From: Myxococcales bacterium
GTDB lineage: Bacteria > Myxococcota_A > Polyangia > Polyangiales > Ga0077539
Assembly (NCBI GenBank): GCA_016793325.1
Contig: JAEUKI010000030.1
Location: 124,001 to 188,000 of the forward strand
Direction of reading: 5' to 3'
DNA length: 64,000 nt
The notes under the pieces were generated by a model. It worked only from the letters and a program-made list of their open reading frames with translations. It had not been told where the DNA came from and did not search any database. Made by a program: the position numbers and the translations under genes. This document shows, piece after piece, positions 22,901-30,175 of the stretch. How positions within the stretch are numbered: position 1 is the stretch's first letter; every line of letters begins with the position of its first letter.

Positions 22901-23738
22901 GCGGCGTGGCGCGCTATCGAATCACAGCCTGTGGTCGCTGCATGTGGGACGGTGGCCGAATGTTTCGACGGCAGGCATGTTGGACTTCATCGACGCGTGC
23001 CTGCTCGACCCGACCCCGAAGCGTTTTGCGGTCGCTGTCTTTCGACTCGATCAGCTCGTGGATCGCGCTGCGGACGATGCGTCGGTCCTCGATTGTTGTA
23101 CGCGTGTCATGCGCATGGCGGGCGAAGGTGATCTCTGGGCCCGATCGCACGCGCACCTCGATCCGATCGCCGAGGCGCTGATCGCCGCTGGACGGGCGGA
23201 GAGCGTCGCGCATGTGCTGGCGCAGATGTTGGTCGAAGACGCGAGCGGCGCGAACACTGTGGCGTCGAATGTCATGATTTTGTGTGCCGAGCGTGCGCCG
23301 GCGTTGTTGTGGGACGCGATTTCCAGTCGATTCGACGACGGGAGGGGTGGAGTCGCGGTCGATGCGTTGCTCGAACGGAGCTTCGCGCAGTGGGCGCCCG
23401 CGACCGACGTTGCCAGATGGATCGGCGACGATGTTCGACGTGCCCGTTGGGTTGCGCAGTGGTGCGACGTGGACGCGGCAACGATTCATCCCGTGACGAG
23501 GGTCATCGTCGAGAGGTTCGAGAACGACCCCGGCATCGAATCGGCGTTGCTCGATCGCATGACGAGCGGCGCGCGGCGCGGGTCGTATCTGGAAGCGCTT
23601 CGCGCGGCGATCGATACGCTCGGGCAGTGGGCGCAGGATGCGCCGACGATCGCGCGATGGTGCTCGCGAGCGGCGGCGGCGCTACAGCGCGAGCTGGCGC
23701 GACAGCGACAGGACGACCGGCGACCGACGGGGACGTGA
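19968..23738 (+). CDS. Putative Mrr-like nuclease / STAND NTPase (Avs-like defence protein)
   Basis: 1256 residues, cytoplasmic. Residues ~15-100 resemble a restriction-endonuclease-like (Mrr, PD-(D/E)xK) domain: EQLEGHEFEEFVGDLLEHEW, then DGGRD with Asp54 and Asp58, then FSAKSG with Lys96 (Ser-Ala-Lys replaces the usual Glu/Gln-x-Lys). Residues ~104-146 are a Lys/Ala-rich linker (AKKGAAKKTSKKG) like histone H1 tails. A P-loop NTPase follows, with Walker A GEPGIGKT at 286-293 and Walker B LRLIVDDVD with Asp343/Asp344. The last ~700 residues look like helical repeats. Nuclease effector, STAND NTPase and large C-terminal sensor is the layout of Avs-type antiphage proteins. A non-defence regulator is possible. 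The nuclease assignment is the weakest part; the NTPase is clear. Confidence 0.72.
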   Translation: MARAGWFALKVEAIEQLEGHEFEEFVGDLLEHEWSVRGGSDARAMGGRGKYVVDGGRDWGLIAGRLARDDEAAFRDRYRTDALIPDCVGPVVFSAKSGDWLKGAKKDATWKTAKKGAAKKTSKKGAAKKTAKKAAETKSTAKASRQVDALADGGVLRIVINTDAPDRDKNKRALAKLFLAWPALKDANEADLIERIDIIDANRLRGYLRACAPLGAFSQRWAEKLGVALPLFDTVEAWQKQEIEPERSWPDWSDDEARNVLRDQVREFLSTTTTKLKSERRRWIVGEPGIGKTRLLAEAALRCDVDTQACIRITSDFQRAKDWIKGGDRAGFDAIPSLRLIVDDVDARQADQLLRLFRQTAPEQLDGALVVVTPTVLPDELPDVVPSKLQRLSSGSVRSIIDGAMKAPNPELARQIEEHSKGVPWFAYLVARDIDPSTTMLPLGLARAAEVAVVGRAPDRDEFDRRVRCLFIVWLCEGGVLPTKSIDKDRLRQAVDLDRTDWSKVLRTIETCEERGIVRRREDDRRYVSPALLMRILLDQFLGPEGPNRFRETMEEHAPAEFQRAMQTLPQLGVNTETIALAARAASKSIERASTIADLATAVADFDALPFMAQYAPHETAEALVALALRGGETTPEWHTEAQRVRWALQVAWGHGAPFMLVERGLFALAVAQGPGDWAERLWASSLFFALAWNDAAPDWCMDRLARLAQDRSPMHRRLAVTAFRTMIDPAGLTIPSVPNRTASLSVSLGPVAKQSVERLLDLCADGDAQVRQAAVTALVQEFVSAARLQAIAPEGAAVSKWLSLLDEAQRATVTFEVKRWFAMGSTSRVRWLDLLERKDIVGRVNDVLFSRDANAWRLGVADLAPIAEELVASEVDAWDRVRESLYVREAGHAMSFCAALGRADRARRLLPSLIADVDNGRSVDPLSAYLAEQREVLDDVDQLVRDWTEEPRLTARVVSVARSNVTEEQCSWLATLARRGALSNHSLWSLHVGRWPNVSTAGMLDFIDACLLDPTPKRFAVAVFRLDQLVDRAADDASVLDCCTRVMRMAGEGDLWARSHAHLDPIAEALIAAGRAESVAHVLAQMLVEDASGANTVASNVMILCAERAPALLWDAISSRFDDGRGGVAVDALLERSFAQWAPATDVARWIGDDVRRARWVAQWCDVDAATIHPVTRVIVERFENDPGIESALLDRMTSGARRGSYLEALRAAIDTLGQWAQDAPTIARWCSRAAAALQRELARQRQDDRRPTGT

Positions 23739-23767
23739 GTCGATGCGATTGGAGCGCTCGCGTAAGC

Positions 23768-23841
23768 GCCCGTGAACCCGTTCATGGGCGCCCGAGAGCG
23801 TTCACGGCTACCCGTGATTGTGTTCACGGCTACCCGTGAAC
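23768..23841. terminator. Cluster of three hairpins between convergent genes
   Basis: Three stem-loops follow one another. At 23768-23789 GCCCGTGAA pairs with TTCATGGGC (one mismatch). At 23802-23817 TCACGG pairs with CCGTGA. At 23822-23841 GTTCACGG pairs with CCGTGAAC (perfect). The last two share the 18-base core GTTCACGGCTACCCGTGA. No T-tract is present. They lie between the stop of the STAND gene and the stop of a minus-strand gene, so a bidirectional terminator is the likely role. Confidence 0.5.
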
Positions 23842-23851
23842 AACGGCGCGC

Positions 23852-24349
23852 TCAGCACGATCCGCAGCGGCGTTGACCCGCGCCGAACGGGCAGCACTGA
23901 TCGCGACCCTCGCAGTCGGCTGCGGTGCGACACGCGCGGAAGCCACACGTTCCGCCAGCGGTTTGGCAGGTCGATTGAATGCCGTCCGTGCAGCACATGC
24001 GGCCGACCGGGCACTGTGACGTCGCGTCGCAGCGCCACGTGGTGCACATCGTCGCGTCGACGCAGCGCTCGGGAGAAGTGGGGCCCGTCGCGACGCAGCA
24101 CACCTGGCTCGGGCCGCAGATGCTCATCGAGGCGCCGCAGCGAAGGGCGTCGCTCGAAACGCCGGTGTCTGCAGTTGTTCCCGTGTCCGTGGTCGTTCCG
24201 GTGTCGGTGGTGGACGGGGCGTCTTGGGGCGTCGTGCTGTCCACGGACGCGACGTCGTTGTTGACGCCTGTGTCCGGCGCGGGACCCGGCGTGGGGCTGC
24301 ATGCGACGAGGGAGGCTGCGACGAGGGCGAGGACTTTGGCGAGCTTCAT
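23852..24349 (-). CDS. Cys-rich lipoprotein with Asp-Thr-Gly linker
   Basis: 165 residues from the ATG at 24349. The frame is open much further upstream on this strand, but only this part has a lipoprotein signal (lipobox LVACS). An Asp/Thr-rich linker (DTGTTTDTGTTADTG) leads to a C-terminal domain with about a dozen cysteines (CGPSQVCC, CPVGRMCC, CEGRDQCC). The cysteine pattern suggests a small disulfide-bonded domain outside the cytoplasm. No enzymatic motif is seen. It is divergent from the lipoprotein at 24483. Confidence 0.8.
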   Translation of the reverse strand: MKLAKVLALVAASLVACSPTPGPAPDTGVNNDVASVDSTTPQDAPSTTDTGTTTDTGTTADTGVSSDALRCGASMSICGPSQVCCVATGPTSPERCVDATMCTTWRCDATSQCPVGRMCCTDGIQSTCQTAGGTCGFRACRTAADCEGRDQCCPFGAGQRRCGSC

Positions 24350-24482
24350 AGGAGGACGTCTTTCGCGAGAGAGTTGGACGCGCACGCGCGCGAATCGTCT
24401 GGCTATTGGGCCTGCTCGGGCGCGGTTCTCACGGATTCGTCCACAACGCGGCGATCGGGCCATTGTGCGATGCTCCTCGGCG

Positions 24483-25379
24483 ATGAGGCTCGGGATCGCG
24501 ACGGCTCTCGTACTCGGTGCGGCGCTGGTCGCGTGCGGCGCGAAGACGGACCTGGACCTGCGCGGCGCGGGCGCCGTTGGGCCTGCGCCTCTCGACCCGT
24601 GCGCGGCGTTGGCGGCGGCCGTGTGCGATCGGACGCTCGCGTGCAGCCCGGCGACCGTGACGCTCGGCGCGGGTCGGGCTCGTAGCTTTCGAGACCGTGA
24701 AGAGTGCGTGGGGCGCGTGGCGCTCGGCTGTCGCGCGTGGGGGCGCGCCCGAGACACGACGTGGAACACCGCGATGGCGAGCGCCTGCGCGACCCGCTGG
24801 CAGACCGCGCCTTGCGCCGTCGCGGTGACGGACTTCGGAGACGAGCTGCTCGGGTGCGGGCGGCGCCTCGGGACGCGCGCGCTCGGCGCAGCGTGCGCGA
24901 GCTCGATCCAGTGCCAGAGCGGGTTTTGCAGGCTCCGCGACGGGATGTGCGGGACGTGCGCCGAGCGCTCGATGGGCCCGCCCGAGACGCAGGTCGGCGG
25001 GCCGTGCACGAGCGGGAGGTTCTGCTCGATTCCGCAGCAGTGTATCGAAAATGTGTGCAGGTATTCATCGGTCGAGGGAGAGGCCTGCGGCGAGTGCTTG
25101 CCCTCGCTCACGACCCGCTGCGAAGCAGGGCGCTGCGCGGCGATGCCTTCGGTCCCTGTCGGGCAGGGTTGCGGAAGCGTCGAAGGCCCCGGAACGCGCC
25201 GTCCGCCCCTCTGCGAGAGCGCGAGCGACTGCGTCAATCGCAACGACTTCGGCTCGGGCCGCTGTCGCCCGCTCGTGCGCGAAGGTGATGCGTGCGACGT
25301 GTTCGGCGAGCGGCAGTGCCAATTTCCCGCGCGGTGCGTCCGCGGACGGTGCGCGCTCCCGAGCGAAGACTGCCAATGA
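24483..25379 (+). CDS. Cys-rich lipoprotein
   Basis: 298 residues from ATG 24483; the upstream part of the open frame is antisense to the neighbouring lipoprotein and is discarded. The lipobox is LVACG after a short hydrophobic segment. The mature part contains about two dozen cysteines, many in short modules such as CASSIQCQSGFC, CTSGRFC and CVRGRC. Myxobacterial exported Cys-rich proteins often look like this; the role is unknown. The 133-base gap to the divergent gene probably holds the promoters of both, but I cannot place them. Confidence 0.82.
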   Translation: MRLGIATALVLGAALVACGAKTDLDLRGAGAVGPAPLDPCAALAAAVCDRTLACSPATVTLGAGRARSFRDREECVGRVALGCRAWGRARDTTWNTAMASACATRWQTAPCAVAVTDFGDELLGCGRRLGTRALGAACASSIQCQSGFCRLRDGMCGTCAERSMGPPETQVGGPCTSGRFCSIPQQCIENVCRYSSVEGEACGECLPSLTTRCEAGRCAAMPSVPVGQGCGSVEGPGTRRPPLCESASDCVNRNDFGSGRCRPLVREGDACDVFGERQCQFPARCVRGRCALPSEDCQ

Positions 25380-25391
25380 AATTGCAGCGGA

Positions 25392-26324
25392 CTATCTTCG
25401 AGTGATCACCGCGCGTCCGCCGATCGGCAGCACGCGGACGCGGTCCTCGGAGACGTCGCGGGCGCGGATCGCTTCACGCAGGACGCGCACGGCGTAGCCC
25501 GGCGGGTCCATTCCGTGCGCGAAGGTGTCGTAGTGAATCGGGACCATCACGCGCGCGCGAAGGTCGAGCATCGCTTCGATCGCCTCGCGACCGTCGATGT
25601 GCGTATGCCCCGTGACCGATCGCGGCTCGACGGGGCCGATGGGGAGCAGCGCGAGGTCGATCGACGGAAATCGTCGTTGGATGCTCGAGAAGGCCGCGCG
25701 ATCGTACGCGGTGTCTCCGCCGAAGAAGACCGTGAGACCGTGGTACTCGAACACCCAACCGCAAGCGGCTTCGCGGGCCCACGCGGAGTCGATTCCATAG
25801 CGATAGCTCGGGTGATCGACGCGCACGGCCGTCGCGCGCAGCCCGTCGCGTTCGAAGCTCTGTCCGAGTCGAACGCCGTGCGTCTCGAAGCGAAAATTGG
25901 GCACGTACACGAGGCCGCCGTCGGGCACGACGAGCGCGCGCGTGACGGGCTCGATCAGCTCGAGCGATCCCAACGAGAGGTGATCGAGGTGGACGTGAGA
26001 GATCGCGACGAGGCTGACGTCGGGGAGGTGTTCGACGGCGATTCCGGGCTCGACGAGGCGACGCGAGAGAGGTCCTGCGAACTCTGTGAACACGGGGTCT
26101 GTGAGCACGAACTTGTCGTCGAGCTGCAAGAGCACCGTCGCGTGACCGACCCACAGCACAGCGATGCGCGCGTCGGGCAGAGGAGCGCTCGTGATGCGCG
26201 AAGGGATCCGCCGTGGCTCGCGCACGAGCGCCGCGGCGTTGCGCTGAAAGATCGCGGTCGCGAAGGCGCAGCGCGCGCTCGACGCCGCGACGAGCGCCGC
26301 CAACAGGGTCATGCGGGCGCGCAT
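25392..26324 (-). CDS. Metallo-beta-lactamase-fold hydrolase (UlaG/NAPE-PLD-like)
   Basis: 310 residues. The metal-binding motif HVHLDHL and the later motifs GGDTAYD and PIHYDTF place it with the UlaG/RomA/NAPE-PLD group of metallo-beta-lactamase-fold hydrolases. VLWVGHATVLLQLDDKFVLTDPVF is the typical N-terminal strand region. A hydrophobic Ala-rich stretch at the N-terminus may be a signal or anchor. Substrate cannot be told; some relatives cleave phosphodiesters or lactones. The ATG overlaps the previous gene's stop (TGATG), so it is the third gene of a coupled minus-strand operon. Confidence 0.88.
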   Translation of the reverse strand: MRARMTLLAALVAASSARCAFATAIFQRNAAALVREPRRIPSRITSAPLPDARIAVLWVGHATVLLQLDDKFVLTDPVFTEFAGPLSRRLVEPGIAVEHLPDVSLVAISHVHLDHLSLGSLELIEPVTRALVVPDGGLVYVPNFRFETHGVRLGQSFERDGLRATAVRVDHPSYRYGIDSAWAREAACGWVFEYHGLTVFFGGDTAYDRAAFSSIQRRFPSIDLALLPIGPVEPRSVTGHTHIDGREAIEAMLDLRARVMVPIHYDTFAHGMDPPGYAVRVLREAIRARDVSEDRVRVLPIGGRAVITRR

Positions 26325-26881
26325 CAGAAGTACCTCAGCGACAACGAGATGATCGTCTGCGCGGGGGTGACCGGCCCTGGCGCATACGAGACCGAGAGCG
26401 CGCAGATCCCATAGAGCGCGTACATCGCGACTTCGATGGACGGCGCGTGGACTCCGTCGATGGATTGAAGCGACGCAGCGACGGAGGCGCTCAGCGCGTC
26501 GCCCCGTTCGAGCAAGGGAAAATACAGGCGAACTCCTGGTCGCACGAGCGCGATCACCCGACGGCCGAAGAGCGCTTCGGGCGACACGAACAGCTCGATC
26601 GAGCCGCTGTGTCGAACGTTGGGCTCGGCGACGAACCATCGCCACGGGGACCTTCGTCGGTTGACTCCGAAGGACCAGAGCAACGGCGTGACCGTCCAGC
26701 GAAGGCCGAAGCTCGCTTCGCCAGCGCCCGACGCGAGCTCGGAGGCAGGCAAGAGCTGCGCAGCGAACCAGAGCGCTGTCGGGTGCGGCGTCGGGTCGAT
26801 CGAGCGCTCGGCGAGCGCGTGTTCGGGCGCGGCGGTGATGAAGAGCGCCACGGTGATCGCGAGGCGGCGCGCGGCTACCAT
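26324..26881 (-). CDS. Hypothetical exported protein, middle gene of operon
   Basis: 185 residues with an N-terminal signal peptide (core LAITVALFITAAP, cleavage after HALA likely). The rest alternates hydrophobic and polar residues and ends in Phe (ISLSLRYF), compatible with a small outer-membrane beta-barrel. No family recognised. It overlaps the upstream gene by 7 bases and the downstream hydrolase by one base (TGATG). Open frame upstream of 26881 belongs to the shadow of the neighbouring membrane protein. Confidence 0.72.
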   Translation of the reverse strand: MVAARRLAITVALFITAAPEHALAERSIDPTPHPTALWFAAQLLPASELASGAGEASFGLRWTVTPLLWSFGVNRRRSPWRWFVAEPNVRHSGSIELFVSPEALFGRRVIALVRPGVRLYFPLLERGDALSASVAASLQSIDGVHAPSIEVAMYALYGICALSVSYAPGPVTPAQTIISLSLRYF

Positions 26882-27633
26882 GGCGCACGTCCCGAGAGCG
26901 CGCGGGCGAAGGTGTAGATCGGCAAGGCTGTGAAGAGGGCGGTCGCGGAGACGAGCGCGGTCCAGAGGGCGTACCGAGGGAGCGGAAGTCGCGAGAGGGC
27001 GAGGGCGACGAGGGGCAGCGCTTGCAGCGCGTGCAGCGAGAGAAAATGCGAGACGCGGAGGTCGCCGCGGGATCGGTTCCACCCGACGATGGCGAGCGTG
27101 GCTGCGTCTCGCGACCCGTGCGGGATCGAGTGTGATCCTCGTCCGCCCATCGCGAACCCGGAGAGCGCAGAGAGCAAGAAGATCCACAGCCCCGCGCGCA
27201 CGGCGAACGCGAGCGACGCCCGTTCGGGCCCCTCGCGGAGCGACAGCGGCGCGATCGACGCGACGACGGCGACGACGGTCATCGCCACGACTGCGATGAC
27301 GATGCAGAACACCATGATCGCCCACACGCTCGCGTCCAGGCGCGTGGCGGTGTTGAAGTGCGAAGACGTCCCGCGCGCTGCTTGCGTCAGGATCGCGGCG
27401 AACTCGACGCTCATCGTCGCGACGAGCACGAACGAGAGCAGCGATCGCGCGCGCGCTCCGAGGGCGAGCAGCGGCGCGATCAGCGCCATCGTGGCGAGGA
27501 AGATCGCGATCGAGACCGCGAATCGCAGGGGTTTCGCGCCGCTCTGCGCGCGAATCGCCCACGGCGCGACGAGCGCAGAGAGCAACGCAAACGCGAGCGC
27601 GCCGCGTGACAGCGCAGGGTCGATCGATGCCAT
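26875..27633 (-). CDS. Integral membrane protein, first gene of operon
   Basis: 252 residues with about six to seven membrane spans, for example FAVSIAIFLATMALIAPLLA, IMVFCIVIAVVAMTVVAVVA, and a C-terminal span VSATALFTALPIYTFA. A loop contains MGGRGSHSIPHG and a later DLRVSHFLSLHALQALPL, so several histidines lie near membrane segments. I do not recognise the family with certainty. It leads a three-gene overlapping operon with the exported protein and the metallo-beta-lactamase-fold hydrolase. It is transcribed divergently from the EF-Tu-like gene. Confidence 0.78.
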   Translation of the reverse strand: MASIDPALSRGALAFALLSALVAPWAIRAQSGAKPLRFAVSIAIFLATMALIAPLLALGARARSLLSFVLVATMSVEFAAILTQAARGTSSHFNTATRLDASVWAIMVFCIVIAVVAMTVVAVVASIAPLSLREGPERASLAFAVRAGLWIFLLSALSGFAMGGRGSHSIPHGSRDAATLAIVGWNRSRGDLRVSHFLSLHALQALPLVALALSRLPLPRYALWTALVSATALFTALPIYTFARALSGRAPW

Positions 27634-27660
27634 CGAAGTGCTCAGTAGATGCTCGTCGTG

Positions 27661-27684
27661 ATTGAATGTTGCTTGTCATTCAAT
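27661..27684. promoter_or_regulatory. Operator-like inverted repeat in a divergent promoter region
   Basis: ATTGAATG and CATTCAAT form a perfect 8-bp inverted repeat with an 8-base spacer. It sits in the 111-base gap between the divergent membrane-protein gene and the EF-Tu-like gene. The AT-rich composition stands out from the surrounding GC-rich sequence. It looks like a dimeric regulator's binding site. A TACACT hexamer at 27722-27727 may be the -10 box of the EF-Tu-like gene. Confidence 0.5.
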
Positions 27685-27744
27685 CGCGCCCCCGCGGCGT
27701 CGCCCGGATGGTGGGTTGGCGTACACTGCTGCTTCGAGGCAAAC

Positions 27745-28902
27745 GTGAAGCGATCGCAGGTCTTCATCGTGGGAGAGCGCGAGCACGGGACGCGAGAGCT
27801 CGTCGAGGCGATGCGCTCGTTCTCTGTCGGAGAGCCGATTCGAGCGACGCGAAGGCGGATTCCGACGCAGCGTCCCCGGGACGAACGGCCCGCGATGATC
27901 ATCAACGACTTCGGTCAGCGTCGCGCGGAGTTCAGCGACGAGTCGTTTCTCGAAGCGGTTCAGGGACCGAAGCGGCCGTTTCTCTTGATTCACTGCGGCG
28001 ACGGCTATCACCGCGTGATGTACGAGCGCCGATGCCGCGCCGAGGCGGTCGTGTGGGTGTTGTCTGCGCAGCGGCCGCGAGACGAGACCCTGATCAACGA
28101 CGTGTTGCGCGCGAGGTACCTCGGCGCGAAGGCCGTCTCGGTGTTCGTGATGGACGCCGAGGACAAGAGCCTCGCGCACGCGTGCGAGCAATTCGCGCGA
28201 GATACGCTGAGCAAGTACGAGATGAAGGGCGACGAGACCACGGTGCTCTTCTCGACGGGTCTCATGACGGCGGGCACGAAGGAGCCCGGGTGGCGCGAAG
28301 GCGTCGCGCAGCTCTACGACGCGCTCGAACGCGAGGTCCCGCTGCCCGAGGACGTCGTTCGCCCGATGACCATCGTGCTCGGCGGACGAACGCGCGGCGT
28401 GCCCGCGGTCGGCGGCGTCGTTCGCGGCGAGCCGGTGGAGCTCGGGATGGAGGTCGAGCTCCCCGTGCTCAAGAAGCGCGTTCGCATCGTGCGTCTCGCG
28501 CACCCCGCGGGCGCCGAGACCGACAGCGTCGACGTGGGGCGTTGGGCCGAGTGCACGCTCGAAGGGGTCTCGAGCAGCGAGCTCGACAACGAGCTCGTTC
28601 TCGCGCAGCCAGGCGTGGTGCGGCTCGTGCGCTCGTGCGTCGGGCGCGTGTGCGAGCTCAACGACGAGGAGATTCCCGCGACGGTGACCGTGAGGGGCCA
28701 CGCCACGAGCGAGCTCGCGTCGATCGAGTGGCTCGACGAACGCTTCGTGATCCCGCGTCGCGCGAAGCTCGTGTTCAAGAGACCGACACCATGGATCGAC
28801 GACAACTACGTCGTGCTGCACGACCCGCAGTCGTCGATGGAGTTGCGCGAGACGCTGTTGTGGCTCGGGACGTTCGACGCGGACGAGCTCGAGTACGCAT
28901 AG
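27745..28902 (+). CDS. EF-Tu-like protein lacking GTPase motifs (pseudo-GTPase)
   Basis: 385 residues from GTG 27745 (GAGG about 8 bases upstream), close to EF-Tu's ~395. The open frame reaches 27649, but that part does not resemble EF-Tu. EF-Tu signatures are recognisable yet broken. The P-loop GHVDHGKT is GEREHGTR (residues 10-17). The switch I region is RDERPAMIIN where EF-Tu has EEKARGITIN. DCPGHADY is HCGDGYHR. NKCD is MDAED. Flanking sequence still follows EF-Tu: AEAVVWVLSAQRPRDET, LSKYEMKGDET, LYDALEREVPLP. Domain II is clear (VGGVVRGEPVELGMEVELP, GVSSSELDNELVLAQPG) and a divergent domain III follows. GTP binding is unlikely. It may bind aminoacyl-tRNA, EF-Ts or the ribosome, or act as an EF-Tu mimic; none of this is shown. 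Confidence 0.82.
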   Translation: MKRSQVFIVGEREHGTRELVEAMRSFSVGEPIRATRRRIPTQRPRDERPAMIINDFGQRRAEFSDESFLEAVQGPKRPFLLIHCGDGYHRVMYERRCRAEAVVWVLSAQRPRDETLINDVLRARYLGAKAVSVFVMDAEDKSLAHACEQFARDTLSKYEMKGDETTVLFSTGLMTAGTKEPGWREGVAQLYDALEREVPLPEDVVRPMTIVLGGRTRGVPAVGGVVRGEPVELGMEVELPVLKKRVRIVRLAHPAGAETDSVDVGRWAECTLEGVSSSELDNELVLAQPGVVRLVRSCVGRVCELNDEEIPATVTVRGHATSELASIEWLDERFVIPRRAKLVFKRPTPWIDDNYVVLHDPQSSMELRETLLWLGTFDADELEYA

Positions 28903-28997
28903 CGCGGTCGCGCGGGCGCCGCTGCGTCGATGGCGCGGCTCCGCTCGCGCGTTTCTCGCGCTGAGGCGCGGACTCGCCTACCCTTGCGGGCCTCGCC

Positions 28998-29753
28998 ATG
29001 GGTCATGCGCACGGTTGTGGGTGTTTTCCGACAGGGCAGGTGTACCCGGGCATCGCCGCGCTCAAGGGCGCTGGGCCTCCGCCGGTGATCGGGCTCGCCG
29101 TCGATTTGCCGTCGGGCGATCCGCTGGCGCGCGTTCCGCTCGCGGTGATCGACACCGAAACGACGGGCAAAGACCCGCAGCGCGGCGATCGTATCGTCGA
29201 GGTCGCGGTCGTTCACTACGACGACGGAAAGGTCACCAATCGCTTCTCGGTCGTCGTCGACCCGACGATCCCGATCCCGATCGAGGCGAGCAACGTCCAC
29301 GGGATCTTCGACGCGGACGTGAAGGGCAAGCCCCGCTTCGACGCGGTGGCGAAGCAAGTCGCGCAGTGGCTCGAGGGCCGCGTCCCGATCGCGTACAACG
29401 CGTCGTTCGATCGGACGTTCATCTACGCGGAGATGCGCAGGGCCGGCATCGCACCTTCGACGCAGATGAGCGTTCCCCCGGCGCTGCGAACGAACGTCGA
29501 GTGGATCGACCCCCTCGTGTGGGCGCGCATCGCGCAGCCCGAGGCGAAGGGCTTCAAGCTCGGCGACGTGGCCGCGCGCTTGGGCGTCGAGCTCATCAAC
29601 GCGCACCGCGCGACGGACGACGCTGAAGCCGCGGGATCCGTGCTCCTCGAGCTCCTCAAGACCCAGGGAAATCCCACGTATCGTGACGCGCTTCGCAAGC
29701 AAAAAGACGCCGTCGCGAGCTGGGGCAATCGCTTCGGCGGCGGCCGTCGCTAG
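28998..29753 (+). CDS. DnaQ-like 3'-5' exonuclease
   Basis: 251 residues. The DEDDh exonuclease core is complete: DTETTG with Asp52 and Glu54, NVHGI, YNASFDRTF, and HRATDDAEA near the C-terminus. It therefore resembles the proofreading epsilon subunit of DNA polymerase III and other stand-alone DnaQ exonucleases. The ~45-residue N-terminal extension (GHAHGCGCF) has paired cysteines and histidines that may bind metal. ATG 28998 is kept because a TACCCT hexamer lies 13 bases upstream; ATG at 29007-29012 region offers no clear alternative. Role in repair or RNA trimming cannot be decided. Confidence 0.87.
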   Translation: MGHAHGCGCFPTGQVYPGIAALKGAGPPPVIGLAVDLPSGDPLARVPLAVIDTETTGKDPQRGDRIVEVAVVHYDDGKVTNRFSVVVDPTIPIPIEASNVHGIFDADVKGKPRFDAVAKQVAQWLEGRVPIAYNASFDRTFIYAEMRRAGIAPSTQMSVPPALRTNVEWIDPLVWARIAQPEAKGFKLGDVAARLGVELINAHRATDDAEAAGSVLLELLKTQGNPTYRDALRKQKDAVASWGNRFGGGRR

Positions 29754-29766
29754 CGCGCGCTTGGGC

Positions 29767-29772
29767 TACACT
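29767..29772 (+). promoter_or_regulatory. Putative -10 element TACACT
   Basis: TACACT ends 8 bases before the GTG at 29781, in the 27-base gap after the exonuclease gene. It fits a leaderless start of the next gene. Confidence 0.4.
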
Positions 29773-29780
29773 CGCGGACC

Positions 29781-30152
29781 GTGAGACCGCGACGTCGACG
29801 GCTGATCCTCGCTGCGGTCGTGCCGCTCTTGCTCGGCTCGCGGCCGTCGTTCAGCAGGATCACGTTCAGCAACACCCTCGCGACCCCGGTGACGGTGACC
29901 GAGTCGTACGGTGATCGACCGGGTCGGCGCGTGACGGCGTGGCCTGGCGCGAGCGAATACCTCGAGTATCTCGCGCGCAACGTAGGGCTGATGGGATGCG
30001 TGGCCGTCGCGCAGATCCCCGCGGGGCTCACGGGGTGGGTGGTGAGCGACCCCAGCGGACGGCGAGTGTTCGTCCCGAGCGGGCGGCTCGATCGGCTCTA
30101 TGTCGCGATCACCTTGAGCGAACGAGACTTCGCGCGAGGCCGTCTCGAGTGA
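29781..30152 (+). CDS. Small hypothetical exported protein
   Basis: 123 residues. An Arg-rich start (RPRRRRLILAAVVPLLLG) forms a signal peptide or N-terminal anchor. The mature part (~100 residues) is beta-rich with FSNTLATPVTVTESYGDRPG and WVVSDPSGRRVFVPSGRL. I recognise no family. The GTG start is preferred because it lies 8 bases after a -10-like hexamer and directly before the basic signal region. It ends 23 bases before the oxidoreductase gene. Confidence 0.65.
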   Translation: MRPRRRRLILAAVVPLLLGSRPSFSRITFSNTLATPVTVTESYGDRPGRRVTAWPGASEYLEYLARNVGLMGCVAVAQIPAGLTGWVVSDPSGRRVFVPSGRLDRLYVAITLSERDFARGRLE

Positions 30153-30175
30153 CGGCGATCGGGAGATTTGAATCA

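Noticed and set aside
23800-23841. Short direct repeats that could suggest a CRISPR array
   Set aside because: Only two 18-base copies 4 bases apart, no spacers and no cas genes; they are hairpins.
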